From NCBI RefSeq assembly GCF_050624435.1, contig NC_134535.1, positions 75,264,494 through 75,328,493 of the forward strand: a DNA stretch of 64,000 bases. The letters are read 5' to 3'. Below, in pieces: positions 14,357 to 27,271 of this stretch (position 1 is its first letter; every line of letters begins with the position of its first letter). The stretch comes from Tenrec ecaudatus (lineage: Eukaryota > Chordata > Mammalia > Afrosoricida > Tenrecidae). The notes under the pieces were generated by a model. That model had not been told where the DNA came from. It saw only the letters and a program-made list of their open reading frames with translations, and searched no databases. A program made the position numbers and the translations under genes.

Positions 14357-17300
14357 ATGAACTTTGAGAGTCTGGACCCTGGTCTGGCAGAGTATGCCCC
14401 GGCCATGCATTCTGCCCTGGACCCTGTCCTGGATGCCCACCTGAACCCAAGTCTGTTGCAGAACGTGGAGCTGGATCCAGAGGGAGTGGCCTTGGAGGCT
14501 CTTCCGGTCCAGGAGTCAATGCACATAATGGAAGGTGTCTACTCAGAACTGCACAGTGTGGTGGCTGAAGTGGGCGTGCCTGTCTCCGTCTCCCACTTTG
14601 ACTTACACGAGGAGATGCTATGGGTGGGGAGCCATGGGGTAAGCACTGTACTACTAACAACAATAGCAACAAAATAACTACTCTTTTGTGAGACCAGAAA
14701 GGAGATGGTGGAGGTCTTTTGTCTGGTTTTATCCCCAAGATAGCTGCTTTGCAGAGTCTGAGTGAGTTGAGGTGATTGATGAGTTAGCTGTGTCTCTTAA
14801 GACAACAGGAGTGTGGAAGGAGCAATGGGGAGCCAGAGGCTACAGAGAAGACACCCTACTTTTACCACAATTTGCCTATCCCCGTGCTTTGATTAACCTT
14901 GATAACCAGTTCTGTAGCCACCCTAATTCAACCTGGAATGCCCCTCCCTCCTGTCTCTTGTTTTTGTAATGATAGACTGCTTAATGCATGTTTCCACATA
15001 TCTTACATGGGCTATTTATTTTGCCATTTGGTTCGTAAACTGTGTTTTGCCAATATGGGATGGAGCCCAACGGTTCTGTAAGAACTAATATGCATATAGT
15101 CTACCTTCCACAGAACGTAGCTTGTTCTGCCAAGAAGGGACGCATTTGCTGTGTATGATTCATTCAGTTCCGTAGGCAGTGCCTGGTACTATAAGGATGA
15201 GTTACACATAATTCATGTCCTCAAAGAGTTTACAGGAAAGTAAGGGGGGGAAAGGCAAATAGCGAATTCCCCAATACTAAGTGCCATTGTGTAAGTAAGT
15301 GCTGGATCCTAGAAATCATAAAAGAGAGTCAGGGAGAGCTTCCACAAGGATGTGACATTGAACTAAGCCTTGAAAGAGGAGCAGGAGTCCAGGTGGAGAA
15401 GCAGAGGAAAGGCTGTCTTGGCAAGAGCAACAATTGCAAGAGAAATATATTACCCTGCATGGGGAGCACAGCGAATATAAGCACTCAGGTTTATCTGGAC
15501 TGGAAGCCAAAGGTAAAGAGACATTTATTCATTAAACCAGTGCTTTATGAACATTTACTCAGAACAACCCTTGTTCAAGGGTCTGAGTGTGGAATAAGTC
15601 AACCTCCGACCCCTCCAAAATCAAACAAAGCCCCCTGGCATCCAGTGGTTAAAGAAAGCCCGGGAGTGTTTCTGAGATGTGACGTGACCGGAGCAGGGCG
15701 GGAGAGGCTGGTGGGTTGCAATGCTGACGCTGTGCCCAGCCGCCCAGCATGCCACCAGTGTGCTCCTCACCCCTCCACGTGGAATAAGCAGTTAACAACA
15801 ACAACAGAGACTGCTAGGCCACAGCACATCAGGGAGTTGAGGTGGGAAATGTTGCTATTTTAGATACTGGCAAGGGAATTCTGCTAAAGTAACATTTGAG
15901 TAGAAACCTGGATGCAGGTCCATTAGCAAGGCTGCAGGGAGCCCTGCAGATAGCTAGGGGAAGAACTTTCCCAAGAGCCTCCAGTGCCGTTAGGTGTTTG
16001 AATTTGCTCCTTCGGATCTATAGTGACAAGTCTGATTTGCATCTTAGGTGGAATGCTGAGGTCGCAGTTTGATGTAACGGGGAGGGGTCAGGGAAATGAG
16101 TAGTGAGGTCAATTTATAGCCCATTGTAGAAACTTGACATAAAATATGAAGACCCGAATGAAGCCCCATAAAACTGAATGCATAAGATTAGATTCGGGAA
16201 ATGTTAAGGGAATAAGTAGGATTTAAGTTGGTCACCAGATATGTGGCTTAGATCATGTTACCACAAGGGATATAACAACTGAAGTAGGGGAAGATGATGA
16301 ACTTCGTTTAAGATGGAATGGGTTGGAGGTTTATAGAGGCTATCGAAGGAGAAACATTTAGCAAGGATTGGAAGCATTTTACTATAAAATGCTTTAGGCA
16401 CTGCCCAAGGGCTTAGGCAGTGGTCTGGGCTAGGGATAAAGAAATTGGGGATCATCAGCTTGAAGTGGATGCAATCTGTGAACAGCTGCCTCCTTTGCTG
16501 GGACTCCGGAAAACTGATCAAAGATCCTGTAGAAAAACCCTTGTGGACTCCAGGCTTTCTGGAGCCCCAGAGGGTAGATGAACCTATGAAATGATTTCCT
16601 AGAGGTAATCTTTAAACTGAAAATAACTCGGGAACAATTCTTACATGAAATGATGGTTTAGTTGAACTAGTAAAGAACTTTGAGCATCATGCTTTTAAAA
16701 TCCATTTGTCTGGAGTCAAACTGAGGAGAGCAACCTGGAAGATTAGGTAGGCACCTTTGAATTTGAGGGCAGTGAGTGTGAGAGGAGGAACAACCGGGCA
16801 GGAAGTGAGAGTTGTTGCACAACAGAAGAACATAAGCAGTGTCAGTCACCTACATGCTCACAGAAGAACAATCGAACTGTGTGTATTTTTGCTGTGTATA
16901 TCCTCGATAACCACAAAGTGTTATTTTTTCTTCCTTTTTTTAAATTAAAATTTTTAATTGTATTTTTATTTTATTTTTTTTACAAAGTGTTATTTTTAAC
17001 AATAGCAGTGAATGGTTGTCAAAGTGGATGAGATTACCTAGGAAGACAGTGGAGCGAGGATCTAGTGGGCTGGGCACGGCCATGTTTGAGGAGGAGTCTG
17101 ACTGGAAGAGGGGAGCCTATCAGGGGAAGGTGTGAAGTGAGAGAGCAAGGGAGCAATGAGTTTCACCCTCTGTCTGCTCCAGCCTGTGACTCATAGTGCA
17201 ACTGGTATGAGGACCTGACTGTGGAGCATGAAGTCAGCCCGCCAGCGGAGGACTGGACTTGTCTCCTGACGTTTCTGGGAGACGTTGGAAGGCTGGGCTA

Positions 17301-20300
17301 AATGGATTCATTAGAGCAACGCAGGGGTACAAAGGGTCCTCTTCTTGCCAGTCCTTGCCTGGCCCTTAGAGCCCTGCTCTAACCAACTGAGCTGTTCCCT
17401 ATCCGAGAGAGTCATTGTAAGGATGAAGTAAGGTTGAGCTTACAAAAGTACTTGTAAAGCTTTAAACAAAAGTAATCCCCCCCCAAAAAAAATCAATGCC
17501 ATCGAGTTGACTCATAGCAACCCTATAGGACAGGGTAGAACTGCCCCGTAAGTTTCCAAGACTAACTGTTTACAGGAGTAGAAATCCCCATCTTCCTCCC
17601 TTGAAGTGGCTAGTGGTTTTGAACTGCAAACCTTGCGGATCGAAGCCCAGTGTGGAACCACTACACCACCAGGGCTCCTAGCAAACACATGGTAGTGTTT
17701 ATTATCAATGTCTTTATCACTGAGATTGACTTGCTAGACATGGAAAAAGGCTGAGTAGTGCCCAGTCCCAATCTGTATCTGCAGTGGCCCTTCCTCTCCA
17801 CCCAGAGGTGTCCCTGTCATCTTCTATCCCATGCAGGGCCACGCCACTTCTTTTTTTGGCCCCGCCTTGGAGCGCTATTCATCCTTCCAGGTCAATGGCA
17901 ATGATGACATCCGGCAGATCCAGAGCCTGGAGAATGGTATCCTTTTTCTCACCAAGAACAACCTCAAGTATATGGCCCGTGGGGGCCTCATCATATTTGA
18001 TTACCTGTAAGTGGCTCCTTAGGCATGGACTGAGGGTTTCTCAGAGAGTGGGCAGGCTTAGGGTTGACAGTGCACGAGACCCCGAGCCTGTGCCCCTCCT
18101 GTGCCCACAGGTTGGACGAGAGTGAGGATATGCACAGCCTCCTGCTGACTGACAGCAGCACTCTGCTCATTGGTGGGCTGCAGAACCACATCCTAGAGAT
18201 TGACCTTAACACTGTGCAGGAGACCCAGAAGGTACGAGGCCGAGGCAAGAAAGGGCCATGTGGGGCTTGGGGTTATTGGGGAACGTGGGGTGTGCCTGGG
18301 TTGGCAAAGTGCCTGCAGTGGTCATTGGCCTTTCTGTTCTTTAGGAGTCATTCTTTCACACTGCTTTCTCCTGTCCCCCCCCCCCCCCCCCCCCGCAGTA
18401 CGCAGTCGAGATGCCTGGGGTCACCATCATGAGACAGACAAACCGCTTCTTCTTCTGTGGCCATACGTCTGGCAAGGTGGCCAAGTTCCGTTTCTCCTCA
18501 CAGCCTGGGCTCCCTCTCACCAGTTGTCTGATTGGGGTCTGCCCTTTCCCTTACCTCAGAGAATGCAGTTGGTTGGAGAGGCGGGATGAGGGAAGGGCAT
18601 TCACTTCCTGTGCAGCCAGCCAGGTTCAAGTTGGAGGTTCTCTTGCAGCCTGATGGTTTCTGTCATAACTAGATACCTCAGAGGCAGATGGGCGAACAAG
18701 AGTTCTCTTTGGGGTCCCTGGCAGCTCTTGGCTTGCCCTTTTGCTTTTTCTGTGCTTCAGTTGTCCGTACCCTAGAGTTCGGGGGCCCACAGGATCAGGT
18801 AGGCCGTAACTGCTCTTCTTGATAAGGGCCTTAGCTGGAACAGCCCTCTCTTCTTCAGGTTTCCCTGCGAGACCTCCGTACTTTTAAGGTGGAGCATGAA
18901 TTTGACGCCTTCTCGGGGAGTCTGTCAGATTTTGACGTGCACGGCAACTTGTTGGCTGCCTGTGGCTTTTCCAGCCGCCTCTCTGGCCTGGCCTGTGACC
19001 GCTTCCTCAAGGTGTACGATCTCCGTATGATGCGGGCCATCACTCCCCTTCAAGTTCACGTGGACCCTGCCTTCTTGCGCTTTATCCCTACCTATACTTC
19101 TCGTCTTGCTATTATCTCCCAGTCAGGTAGGAAGGGGATGCGGGATGGAGGAGGAAGGGTTGGTGAGTGATGGGAAACTAGGCACTCCCAGAAGGGGTGG
19201 GGGTGGGACAGAAAGGAGCCTTTCTGTGGGTCCCAGGGTCTCCCTGAGGTTCGGACAGGGAGCAAAACTGTCCTCTTTACCCTCGGCGTGAAGAATGGGG
19301 AAGACATGAAAGGTGGCGTAGGCAAAACAGCTCTAGGCTTTCCGTTGCCGTATGAGAACGTAGCAGACACTGTTCTGTCACCAGGCGGAGTGTGGAACCC
19401 CTCTGGCTGAGGAAGAGGGTAGGACTGGCGCTTTGGCACTTTCCAGGGCACAGCGGGCTTTCTCCTCTCTCCTAGGGCAGTGCCAGTTTTGCGAGCCCAC
19501 AGGCCTGGCCAACCCAGCTGACATCTTCCATGTGAATCCCGTGGGGCCTTTGCTGATGACGTTTGACGTGTCAGCCAGCAAGCAGGCCCTGGCCTTCGGA
19601 GATTCTGAGGGCTGTGTGCACCTCTGGACTGATTCCCCGGAGCCTTCCTTCAACCCTTACTCCCGGGAAACGGAATTCGCTTTGCCCTGTCTGGTGGACA
19701 CCCTTCCTCCTCTGGACTGGAGCCAGGACTTGATGCCTCTTTCCCTCATCCCGGTCCCACTCACCACCGACACCCTGCTCTCTGACTGGCCTGCTGCCAA
19801 CTCTGCTCCGGCTCCCAGGTTGTACCTCACATCTGGGCCAAAAGGAGGGAGTGCGGGGAAAGGGTGATGTGCAGGAATTCTCTGTTAGCCCTATAATTAA
19901 GCTCCTTTTCTGATTTTTTCCCCACCTCTGCATTTTCTTCTGTACCCTTTGGGGCTGGGGATTGGATGGGTGGATAACGTGCACTGCAGGCGAGCACCTC
20001 CGGTGGACGCGGAGATTTTGCGCACCATGAAGAAAGTGGGCTTCATTGGCTACGCACCGAACCCCCGCACCAGGCTGCGCAACCAGGTATGCGCAGCGGA
20101 GCCTGGGGGCAGGGGGGGGCAGGAAGGGGGGGAGCTCGCCTCTTTCCTTTGCTCCTTTGTTCTCAGTCAGCAGCCTAGGCTTTGAGAGTGCTCGGTATTG
20201 AAAGTATTATGCCAGTGAGAAGTAGCCATCAGAGAGGGTCCAGAGGCAGAGAAGGCAGAGGCCCTGCGTGGTTGATGAAGACACTTACATCAGAGAATCT

Positions 20301-23300
20301 GGGGCTCTTAGAGGCAGTCAGTGCCAGCGCTGTGTGACGGAGACTGTCTCTCTGGCCTGAAATGGCCAGAGAAGACGGAAAGAAATGGGGTGTTGCCCTG
20401 GAGAGGTTGGCTGTGGGTCGCAGTCACGGGAGAATCCTTGCAGTGCTAGAACGGTGACAGTCAGGGTGTCAAAGAGACAGACGTGCAGAAGGCGTGTCTG
20501 AGGAGTAGCCTGGGTGGAGTACTGGGAAGTAGTACGAGATTGAAGTTTAAGAAGGGCCATGCTGGGAAGCTTTGAAGAAGGCAGAGAAGGCGGACCTGGT
20601 AGTGGGCTACTGGACAGAGTGTGGAGGAGATGAAGTGGCCTGATGGCCGTGGGGGACAAAGGAAAAGTGCTGTGGAAACACGTGAAGAGAGACGTTTCAG
20701 GACTTGGTGGCTCGCTCAATGCTGGCAAAAGGTAGGGAAGTCAAAGATAAGTAAGATGGCCTACAACTTTTTTAAAACCCTAGATTCCCTACCGACTCAA
20801 GGAGTCCGACAGTAAATTTGACAGCTTCCACCAGGTCATGGAGTCACCAATAGGGCGGGAAGAGGAGCCGCATCTCCACATGGTCTCTAAGAAATACCGA
20901 AAGGTGCTGGGCCATCAAGCTGGGGCCCTGTGGGTTGTGGGGAAGGGGATAACGTGAGGAAGTGGGGCGCTGGGGGAGGCTGGGGACTGGGAGGCCGTCC
21001 TCAGCCCGGCTCAGACTCCTTCTGCCGCAGGTGACCATCAAATACTCCAAGCTAGGGCTGGAGGACTTTGACTTCAAACAGTACAACAAGACGCTGTTTG
21101 CCGGCCTGGAGCCCCACATCCCCAATGCGTACTGCAACTGCATGGTCCAGGTGATGCTGCGGCGTCCCCGTGGCTGGGACCCATCCACTGCCTGCCTGCC
21201 TCCCTCCCTCCCTGTGCCCACAGCTGCTACCGTCTTACCTGGTCTCTTCAACCGTTCCGTATCCAGCCCTCCTCTCTGAGCGCCGCTTCTTCAACAGACT
21301 CCTGCTTTGTATTCTCCACCAGCCCCCTCACCACCTCCTCGCCCCCACTCCCTGTCCTGGTTTCCTGAACCTGCCATCTTGTCCTTCCTTCTCCCTTCCA
21401 GGTGCTCTATTTCCTGGAGCCTGTTCGCTGTCTAATCCAAAACCACCTCTGCCAAAAGGAGTTCTGCTTGGCATGTGAGCTGGGCTTTCTCTTCCATATG
21501 TTGGACCTCTCCCGTGGTGACCCATGCCAGGTCTGTGCTCGGAGACGTGGGCTATTTTAAATGGAAAAGGGAGGGAAGTAGGCGGTCGGCAGGGATCCTG
21601 CTGGGAAAGTGGCCACAGAGAGAAAACTCTCTCCTACCAACAAACTTCGTTTCCAGGGCAGTAATTTTCTTCGGGCCTTCCGCACCATTCCTGAGGCCTC
21701 AGCCCTTGGTCTGATCCTGGCAGACTCAGACGAGGCATCAGGCAAGGGCAATCTGGCCAGGCTCATCCAGAGGTGGAACCGATTCATTCTCACTCAGCTG
21801 CATCAGGATATGCAGGAGCTGGAAGTACCCCAGGCCTATCGAGGTGCTGGAGTCAGGTACGCAGTTGGGGCTGTGACAAGTCTCTCTCTGCCTTAACGCG
21901 TCTTCTAATTCCCTCGGTGTGCATATGTCAGTGTTCCCACTTTCAGCAGCATTTGCTCCTCGGGGGACTCGGTCATTGGGCAGCTGTTCAGCTGTGAGAT
22001 GGAGAACTGCAGCCTGTGCCGCTGTGGCAGTGAGACTGTGCGAGCCTCGTCCACCCTGCTCTTCACACTCTCCTACCCCGAGGGTAGCAACAGTGGTTTC
22101 CCTGCGGCAGCGGGAGGGGGCTCCTTCAAGCGTCCTGTAATGGCAGGAAGGGGTCTTGGGGGTTGGGGGGAGATGGGAGAACCCAGAGTGAAGCATCAGT
22201 TTCCTCTCAGATAAAACCGGGAAGAACTATGACTTTGCCCAGGTACTGAAGCGAAGCATCTGCCTGGAGCAGAACACACAAGCCTGGTGTGACAACTGCG
22301 AAAAGTTCCAGCCCACGGTGAGTGGACAAGCGCCTGCCGTGTTAGGGACCCGTCTGGGGTCAGGTGCGTCAGCAGCATTGGCAGCCAGGTGTTAGTGTTC
22401 CCGCCAGGCTGCTTTCCCTGTAGGCACCCTGCCACTCCTGGCTTGTTCTCTCGCCCAGATTCAGACCCGCAATATCCGACATCTGCCAGATATTCTTGTC
22501 ATCAACTGTGAGGTGAACAGCTCAACAGAGGCTGACTTCTGGAGGGTGCAGGCTGAGGTGAGGACTTGGGCTCAAAAGCGGCCTTTTAGGCCTGCCTTCT
22601 CATGTCCCCTCCCTCTGATCTCCACACACGACTGTGTCCCTGAGGAATCGGATGGCTTTCCCTTTGTGTTCAGTTTGCCTTCAAGATGGCAGTAACGAAG
22701 CCCGGAGGGGAGCTCTCCAAGAACAAGGACTCCGCTTTGTCCGATTGGTAAGTCTGTCACGGGAGCGGTCCAAAGATTGAACTAGCCAGTGGCTCCACTG
22801 GCCAGGGGCTAGATCTTTTCGCAACCAAGTTCCGATTCCCATGTCCTATAGGAAGGACCTAGGGAGTCCAGAGGGCATGCTGATATGCCCCTCCACGGAG
22901 GAGATGAAGGATATCTGGCTTCCTTTCTCCATTCGCATGAAGATGACCAAGAACAAAGGGCTGGATGTTTGCAATTGGACTGATGGAGATGAGGTGCAGG
23001 TTGTTGAAAAACTGGGAGTAAGGGGAATAAGGGAGAGAAGGTTGGGCAGAAGGAAATGCCTGCGGAGGACTTGGTAGAGGGGAAGGGGAGGGGAATAAGG
23101 CTTAGTATTGACAAGTTGTGGGGTTTTCTAGAGCACTGGTTCTCAACCTTCCTAATGCTAGGACCTTTTAATACAGTTCCTCAGGTTGTGGTGACCCCCA
23201 ACCATAAAATTATTTTCATGGCCACTTCATCACTGTCATGAATCATAATGTAAATATCTGATGTGCTGGTTGTATTTTCATTGTTACAAATTGAACATAA

Positions 23301-26300
23301 TTAAAGCATAGTGATGAATCACAAAAGCAATATGTAATTATATATTGTGAAATATTTCTAATGACAAATAAATGAAATTTGGTCTTGAAGCATGGTGTAG
23401 CATGGGTCACAGTCTTCACGCCAGGGACTCATATGTGGGAAAACCCACCTGGAGATGGATAGAGGAGCTGTCTTGGTCCCTAAGCCCATCAGAAATGTGT
23501 TTTCCGATGGTCTTAGGCAACCCCTGGGAAAAGGTCGTTTCGACCACCAAAGGGTTGAGACCCACAGGTTGGGAACCGCTGGCCTAGAGTGACTCGGTTA
23601 ATGTTCAAAGCCACTGGAGGGAGCTAATCTACCCTAGCCTATAGTCCCCCATGCTCCCACCCCCTGCCCTCTATCCCCTCCCCCTTCCTTCCCCCGCCCT
23701 TGAACTTAGCAGCCTGGGTGTCCCCTTCGCAGTGGGGCCCAGCCAGGGCAGAGGAGGAGCATGGTGTCTCTGTGTATGACCTGATGGCCACTGTGGTACA
23801 CATCCTGGACTCACGCACAGGGGGCAGCCTGGTGGCTCACATCAAAGTTGGAGAGACCTACCACCAGCGCAAGGAGGTGAGCGAGGTGTGGAACGGGGCA
23901 TGGACACGCCTGGGGATGACCCTAGTGGAGTCCCAGGTCTGTCCCAGAGCACTCCAGCCACCATTTAAGGCTCCACCTTTTTCTGTGTCTCCCCAGGGCG
24001 TTACTCACCAGCAGTGGTATCTCTTCAATGACTTCCTTATTGAACCTATTGATAAGGTGAGTTGCAACACATCCCACAACCTTTTCCACCCCCTGATTTT
24101 CTAGTGTTCTTACCCTCAGAGCCCTAGGGAATGCCAAGCAGAATCAAGAGAGGGTGTGTGTGTGTGGGGGGGGGGGTGCAGGGTGCAGGGTGGCCCCAGG
24201 AACTAAAAGTAGCAGTTGAGTCCTGTCCTCTAATTTGGGAAGAAAGAGAAAGGGGTGTGTAGTAAAGCCCTGAGTGCTTTTTCTCTTCTACAGCATGAAG
24301 CTGTGCAGTTTAACATGAATTGGAAAGTACCTGCTATCCTTTATTACGTCAAAAGGAATCTCCATTCCAAATACAACGTACACAGTAAGTGGGTGGGTCA
24401 GAATAGGTCCAAGGGTATGTCTGGGCAATTTAAATTGGTCTTTGGAAAGAGACCAGGGAAATACCTTGTTAGGATTAGGAATACTACCTAGTTTTATAAC
24501 CTCCGGGGAGATTAGAGATAGAGATTGAGAAGAACGTGGGAAAATGGTGAGGGAGGGACAACAAGGGTGGAACAAATCACTGAAGTCTTGTCAGAATGTC
24601 TTATGTTTATGACTGCAGGGCTAACCATTCCACGTTTTATTGCCAAGAGTTCTTCTTTCTTTGGAGATGAACTTGTTCTTAAGTGCTTTCAGCCCCTAAG
24701 GTTATCTGTTAATTTATTTTTCTGGATTTCTAAGCTAAGGTCCAAAATGAAAATTTTGCTCGCTCTTGTGTATCTCCACAATTTTCTTTGCCAATTTCCT
24801 GATTTGTCTCCCGCTGTATTCGTCAGGCATCTTATTGCTCACATGCTTTTATCATTGAGGGATCACAGTGTAGACCCAGTCCACCTGGACTTTCCTCCCC
24901 TGGTCACTGCCCTGCCACCAGGTGACTGCCTTCTGCCTTTCCTCTAGTCAAGAACCCTATAGAGGCGAGCGTCCTGATGGCTGAAGCCTCTCTGGCACGG
25001 AAACAGCGCAAAACACATACTACCTTCATTCCACTCATGCTGAGTGAGATGCCACAGGTTGGGGACCTGGTGGGCCTCGATGCTGAGTTTGTCACCCTTA
25101 ATGAGGTAACCAAGACCAGAAGGATAGGGGTTGAGTGGCACTTGGAGAACGTCCAGAGCAGCAGGCATGTCTTTGATTTCCTTATGAGCTCTTCTTCGCA
25201 TGCAGGAGGAAGCTGAGTTGCGCAGTGACGGCACCAAATCTACCATTAAACCAAGTCAGATGTCAGTAGCAAGGATTACCTGTGTTCGGGGCCAAGGACC
25301 CAATGAGGGTATTCCCTTCATTGATGATTACATCTCTACACAGGAGCAGGTATTGGGACATGGGGTGCCAGTGAGGCAGACCCTGCTCTAGGACCCAGCG
25401 AAGACTGGCATGGGGAGACTGCACACTCCTTCGGGTGACTTGTTTTCTCTCCAGGTGGTGGACTACTTGACTCAGTACTCAGGGATAAAGCCCGGAGACC
25501 TCGATGCCAAGATCTCCTCTAAGCACCTCACGACTCTCAAGTCTACCTACTTAAAACTCCGTTTTCTGATAGACATTGGAGTCAAATTTGTAGGTCATGG
25601 TCTACAGAAGGACTTCCGGGTCATCAACCTCATGGTTCGGACTGAGCTCTTTTCAAAGTTTTGGCGGGTGGGCCCTCCAGGTATAAACTTGTGCTTTTGG
25701 AGAATGGGATATTTTGGATCCCCTGCCCTCAGTCTCCCCCTCTTTTTCCTTTGCCAGGTGCCCAAAGACCAAGTGCTTGACACGGTGTACCTCTTCCATA
25801 TGCCTCGAAAACGAATGATTTCCCTGCGGTTTCTTGCTTGGTACTTCCTGGGTGAGCGTTCTACCTGTGATGCTCATACAGAGTAGGACAACATGTTGGG
25901 GGCCAAGTTAGAATAGGGAATAACCTGAGTTAATGGTGAGAGTCACTGGGCAGAGATGCGAGACTGTTTCCTGAAGAGCCCTGTTGACGTTCTGGTTATG
26001 TGTCAAAGGGCTGCAGTTTGAAACTACCAGCCATTCCAAGGGAGAAAGCTAAGGCTTTCTACTCCTGAGAATTACCATCTTGGAACTCACCGATGCAGGT
26101 CTACCCTGTCCTATAGGGTCGCTATGAGTCAGCAGTGAGTGGATGGCAATTGAGATCACTTCTTCACTCAGTGAGCTATCTAGTCTCCAATCCTAGGGCT
26201 GCTGCCATTTATTTGACCCCATTAGCTTACTCAAGAACCTGGTCTTGCACTTTGCATCCTTGAGTGCCTGGCATGGGCTTTAGACAGAGTAGTGCTCAGT

Positions 26301-27271
26301 AATTACTGTTGGGATAACCACTTCCTTATTACCTTCTGATTGAGTCATGTTCCAGAGATTTTGGAACAAACTAGATCCTTCATCATGTAGTAATTCATCC
26401 AAAAAGGCTTCCTCAGCACTTATGTTCAAGGCAACTTATGAACAGCACTTATGTTCAAGGCAACGTCCCCATGTATGCTCATAAAAGTAGAGTGACCTCT
26501 AGTGTGTCACAAACATGTACTATGAAGCCATTGTTTAGAACTAAAAAGTGGGGTTCCTCTGGCCACAGTCACAGTAGTAGCACTGGCTGGTTAGGTGTTT
26601 TAAAATTTGCGTTTCCTAACGTCAAGAATAGGGGGAGGAATAGGTTCCCACTCTGCTGGGTCCCAAATGCTTCCACTTCTGTTTCTGCTAGACCTGAAGA
26701 TTCAAGGAGAGACCCATGACAGTATTGAGGATGCCCGCACAGCCCTTCAGCTCTACCGAAAGTATCTGGAGCTAAGCAAGAATGGGACTGAGCCCGAGTC
26801 CTTCCACAAAGTGCTCAAGGGCCTCTACGAGAAGGGCCGCAAGATGGACTGGAAAGTGCCAGAGCCTGAGGGCCAGGCCAGTCCCAAGAGTAAGCCCTGG
26901 GATGGGCCAAGGGAAACTGGACTGGGTGGGTTTCATTTCTTAGGTGGGGACTTTACTCATCTCCGTGACAGTGATGATGATGTTGACGCCAGCCCAGGCC
27001 TATATTTGTAATGCATCTCAGTTTACAAAGTACTTGATCTTCCCACCAGTCAGTGAAAACATTTTTTATTAAAACTCTCCACAGGTCTCAAAGCTTCCTC
27101 TTACCCAGTTGTAAAGTGGTTGGGGCAGGCTCACTCCTCTCCTTGCCTGTGTATTTTGTCTCCCAGGAAGCACCCAAGTTCTTTTACTTCACAGACCTGA
27201 AGGGTCGGTCATGGCTTTTGCTTTTGTCTCTGACAGATGCAGCTGTCTTCTCCTCCGTGCTGGCACTCTGA
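14357..27271 (+). CDS. PAN2: PAN2, poly(A)-specific ribonuclease subunit (complete)
   Basis: Catalytic subunit of the cytoplasmic PAN2-PAN3 deadenylase, which trims mRNA poly(A) tails. 25 coding exons: 14357-14638, 17837-18006, 18111-18231, 18399-18476, 18859-19126, 19476-19818, 19990-20086, 20784-20903, 21031-21150, 21402-21530, 21657-21856, 21947-22095, 22211-22317, 22459-22557, 22674-22747, 22852-22999, 23733-23876, 23997-24056, 24294-24384, 24948-25105, 25206-25349, 25455-25634, 25758-25851, 26692-26889, 27237-27271. They sum to 3,609 nt, 1,202 aa, the usual mammalian length. Order: N-terminal WD40 propeller, PAN3-binding linker, a USP-like domain ([13 protein letters not shown]; in PAN2 a pseudo-ubiquitin hydrolase) and a DEDD exonuclease with [25 protein letters not shown] and [15 protein letters not shown] 5' UTR exon begins at 14247. 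Several donors are weak (GTGGCC, GTGCTG, GTTCGG). The segment near 22680-22740 differs noticeably from human by memory. Confidence 0.97.
16929..16980 (-). mobile_element. Tail-only retrotransposon insertion with 16-bp TSD
   Basis: A 52-base T-rich tract is flanked by exact direct repeats ACAAAGTGTTATTTTT at 16913-16928 and 16982-16997. This looks like a retroposition event that delivered only an A-tail. Replication slippage cannot be excluded. Confidence 0.6.
17485..17678 (-). repeat. AfroSINE (antisense, near full length)
   Basis: Eight A's then TCAATGCCATCGAGTTGACT and CATAGCAACCCTATAGGACAGGG; the opposite end, GAACCACTACACCACCAGGGCTCC, is the reverse complement of the tRNA-like head (GGAGCCCTGGTGGTGTAGTGG). 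Confidence 0.9.
18375..18394 (+). repeat. PAN2: C20 homopolymer forming a PAN2 polypyrimidine tract
   Basis: Twenty consecutive C's lie directly before GCAG, the 3' splice site of the PAN2 exon starting at 18399. The acceptor therefore rests on a pure C tract, preceded by a mixed CT stretch (CTTTCTCCTGT). Confidence 0.9.
23134..23581 (+). mobile_element. SPIN-type non-autonomous hAT transposon in PAN2 intron
   Basis: 448 bases, starting CACTGGTTCTCAACC and ending GGGTTGAGACCCACAGGTTG followed by GGAACCGCTG, i.e. hAT terminal inverted repeats. The interior (CAGTTCCTCAGGTTGTGGTG, ACCCCCAACCATAAAATTAT, GAAGCATGGTGTAGCATGGG) matches the SPIN non-autonomous consensus as I remember it. 8-bp flanks TTCTAGAG and GCCTAGAG share six bases. 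No transposase ORF. It lies in the PAN2 intron before the exon at 23733. Confidence 0.85.
25976..26154 (+). repeat. AfroSINE in PAN2 intron
   Basis: GAGCCCTGTTGACGTTCTGGTTATG (head), GCTGCAGTTTGAAACTACCAG, and the tail CTGTCCTATAGGGTCGCTATGAGTCAGC with a GGATGGCAATTGAG end. Confidence 0.9.

Larger units (their letters stand above)
14639..17836 (+). other. PAN2: PAN2 intron 2: mostly unassigned, one AfroSINE
   Basis: The 3.2-kb intron contains an AfroSINE (17485-17678), a tail-only insertion (16929-16980) and stretches around 15160-16500 with the look of old mammalian repeats (for example GTAGGCAGTGCCTGGTACTA and CATTGAACTAAGCCTTGAAAG). I cannot assign those to a family. No exon or ncRNA is supported. 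Confidence 0.5.
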
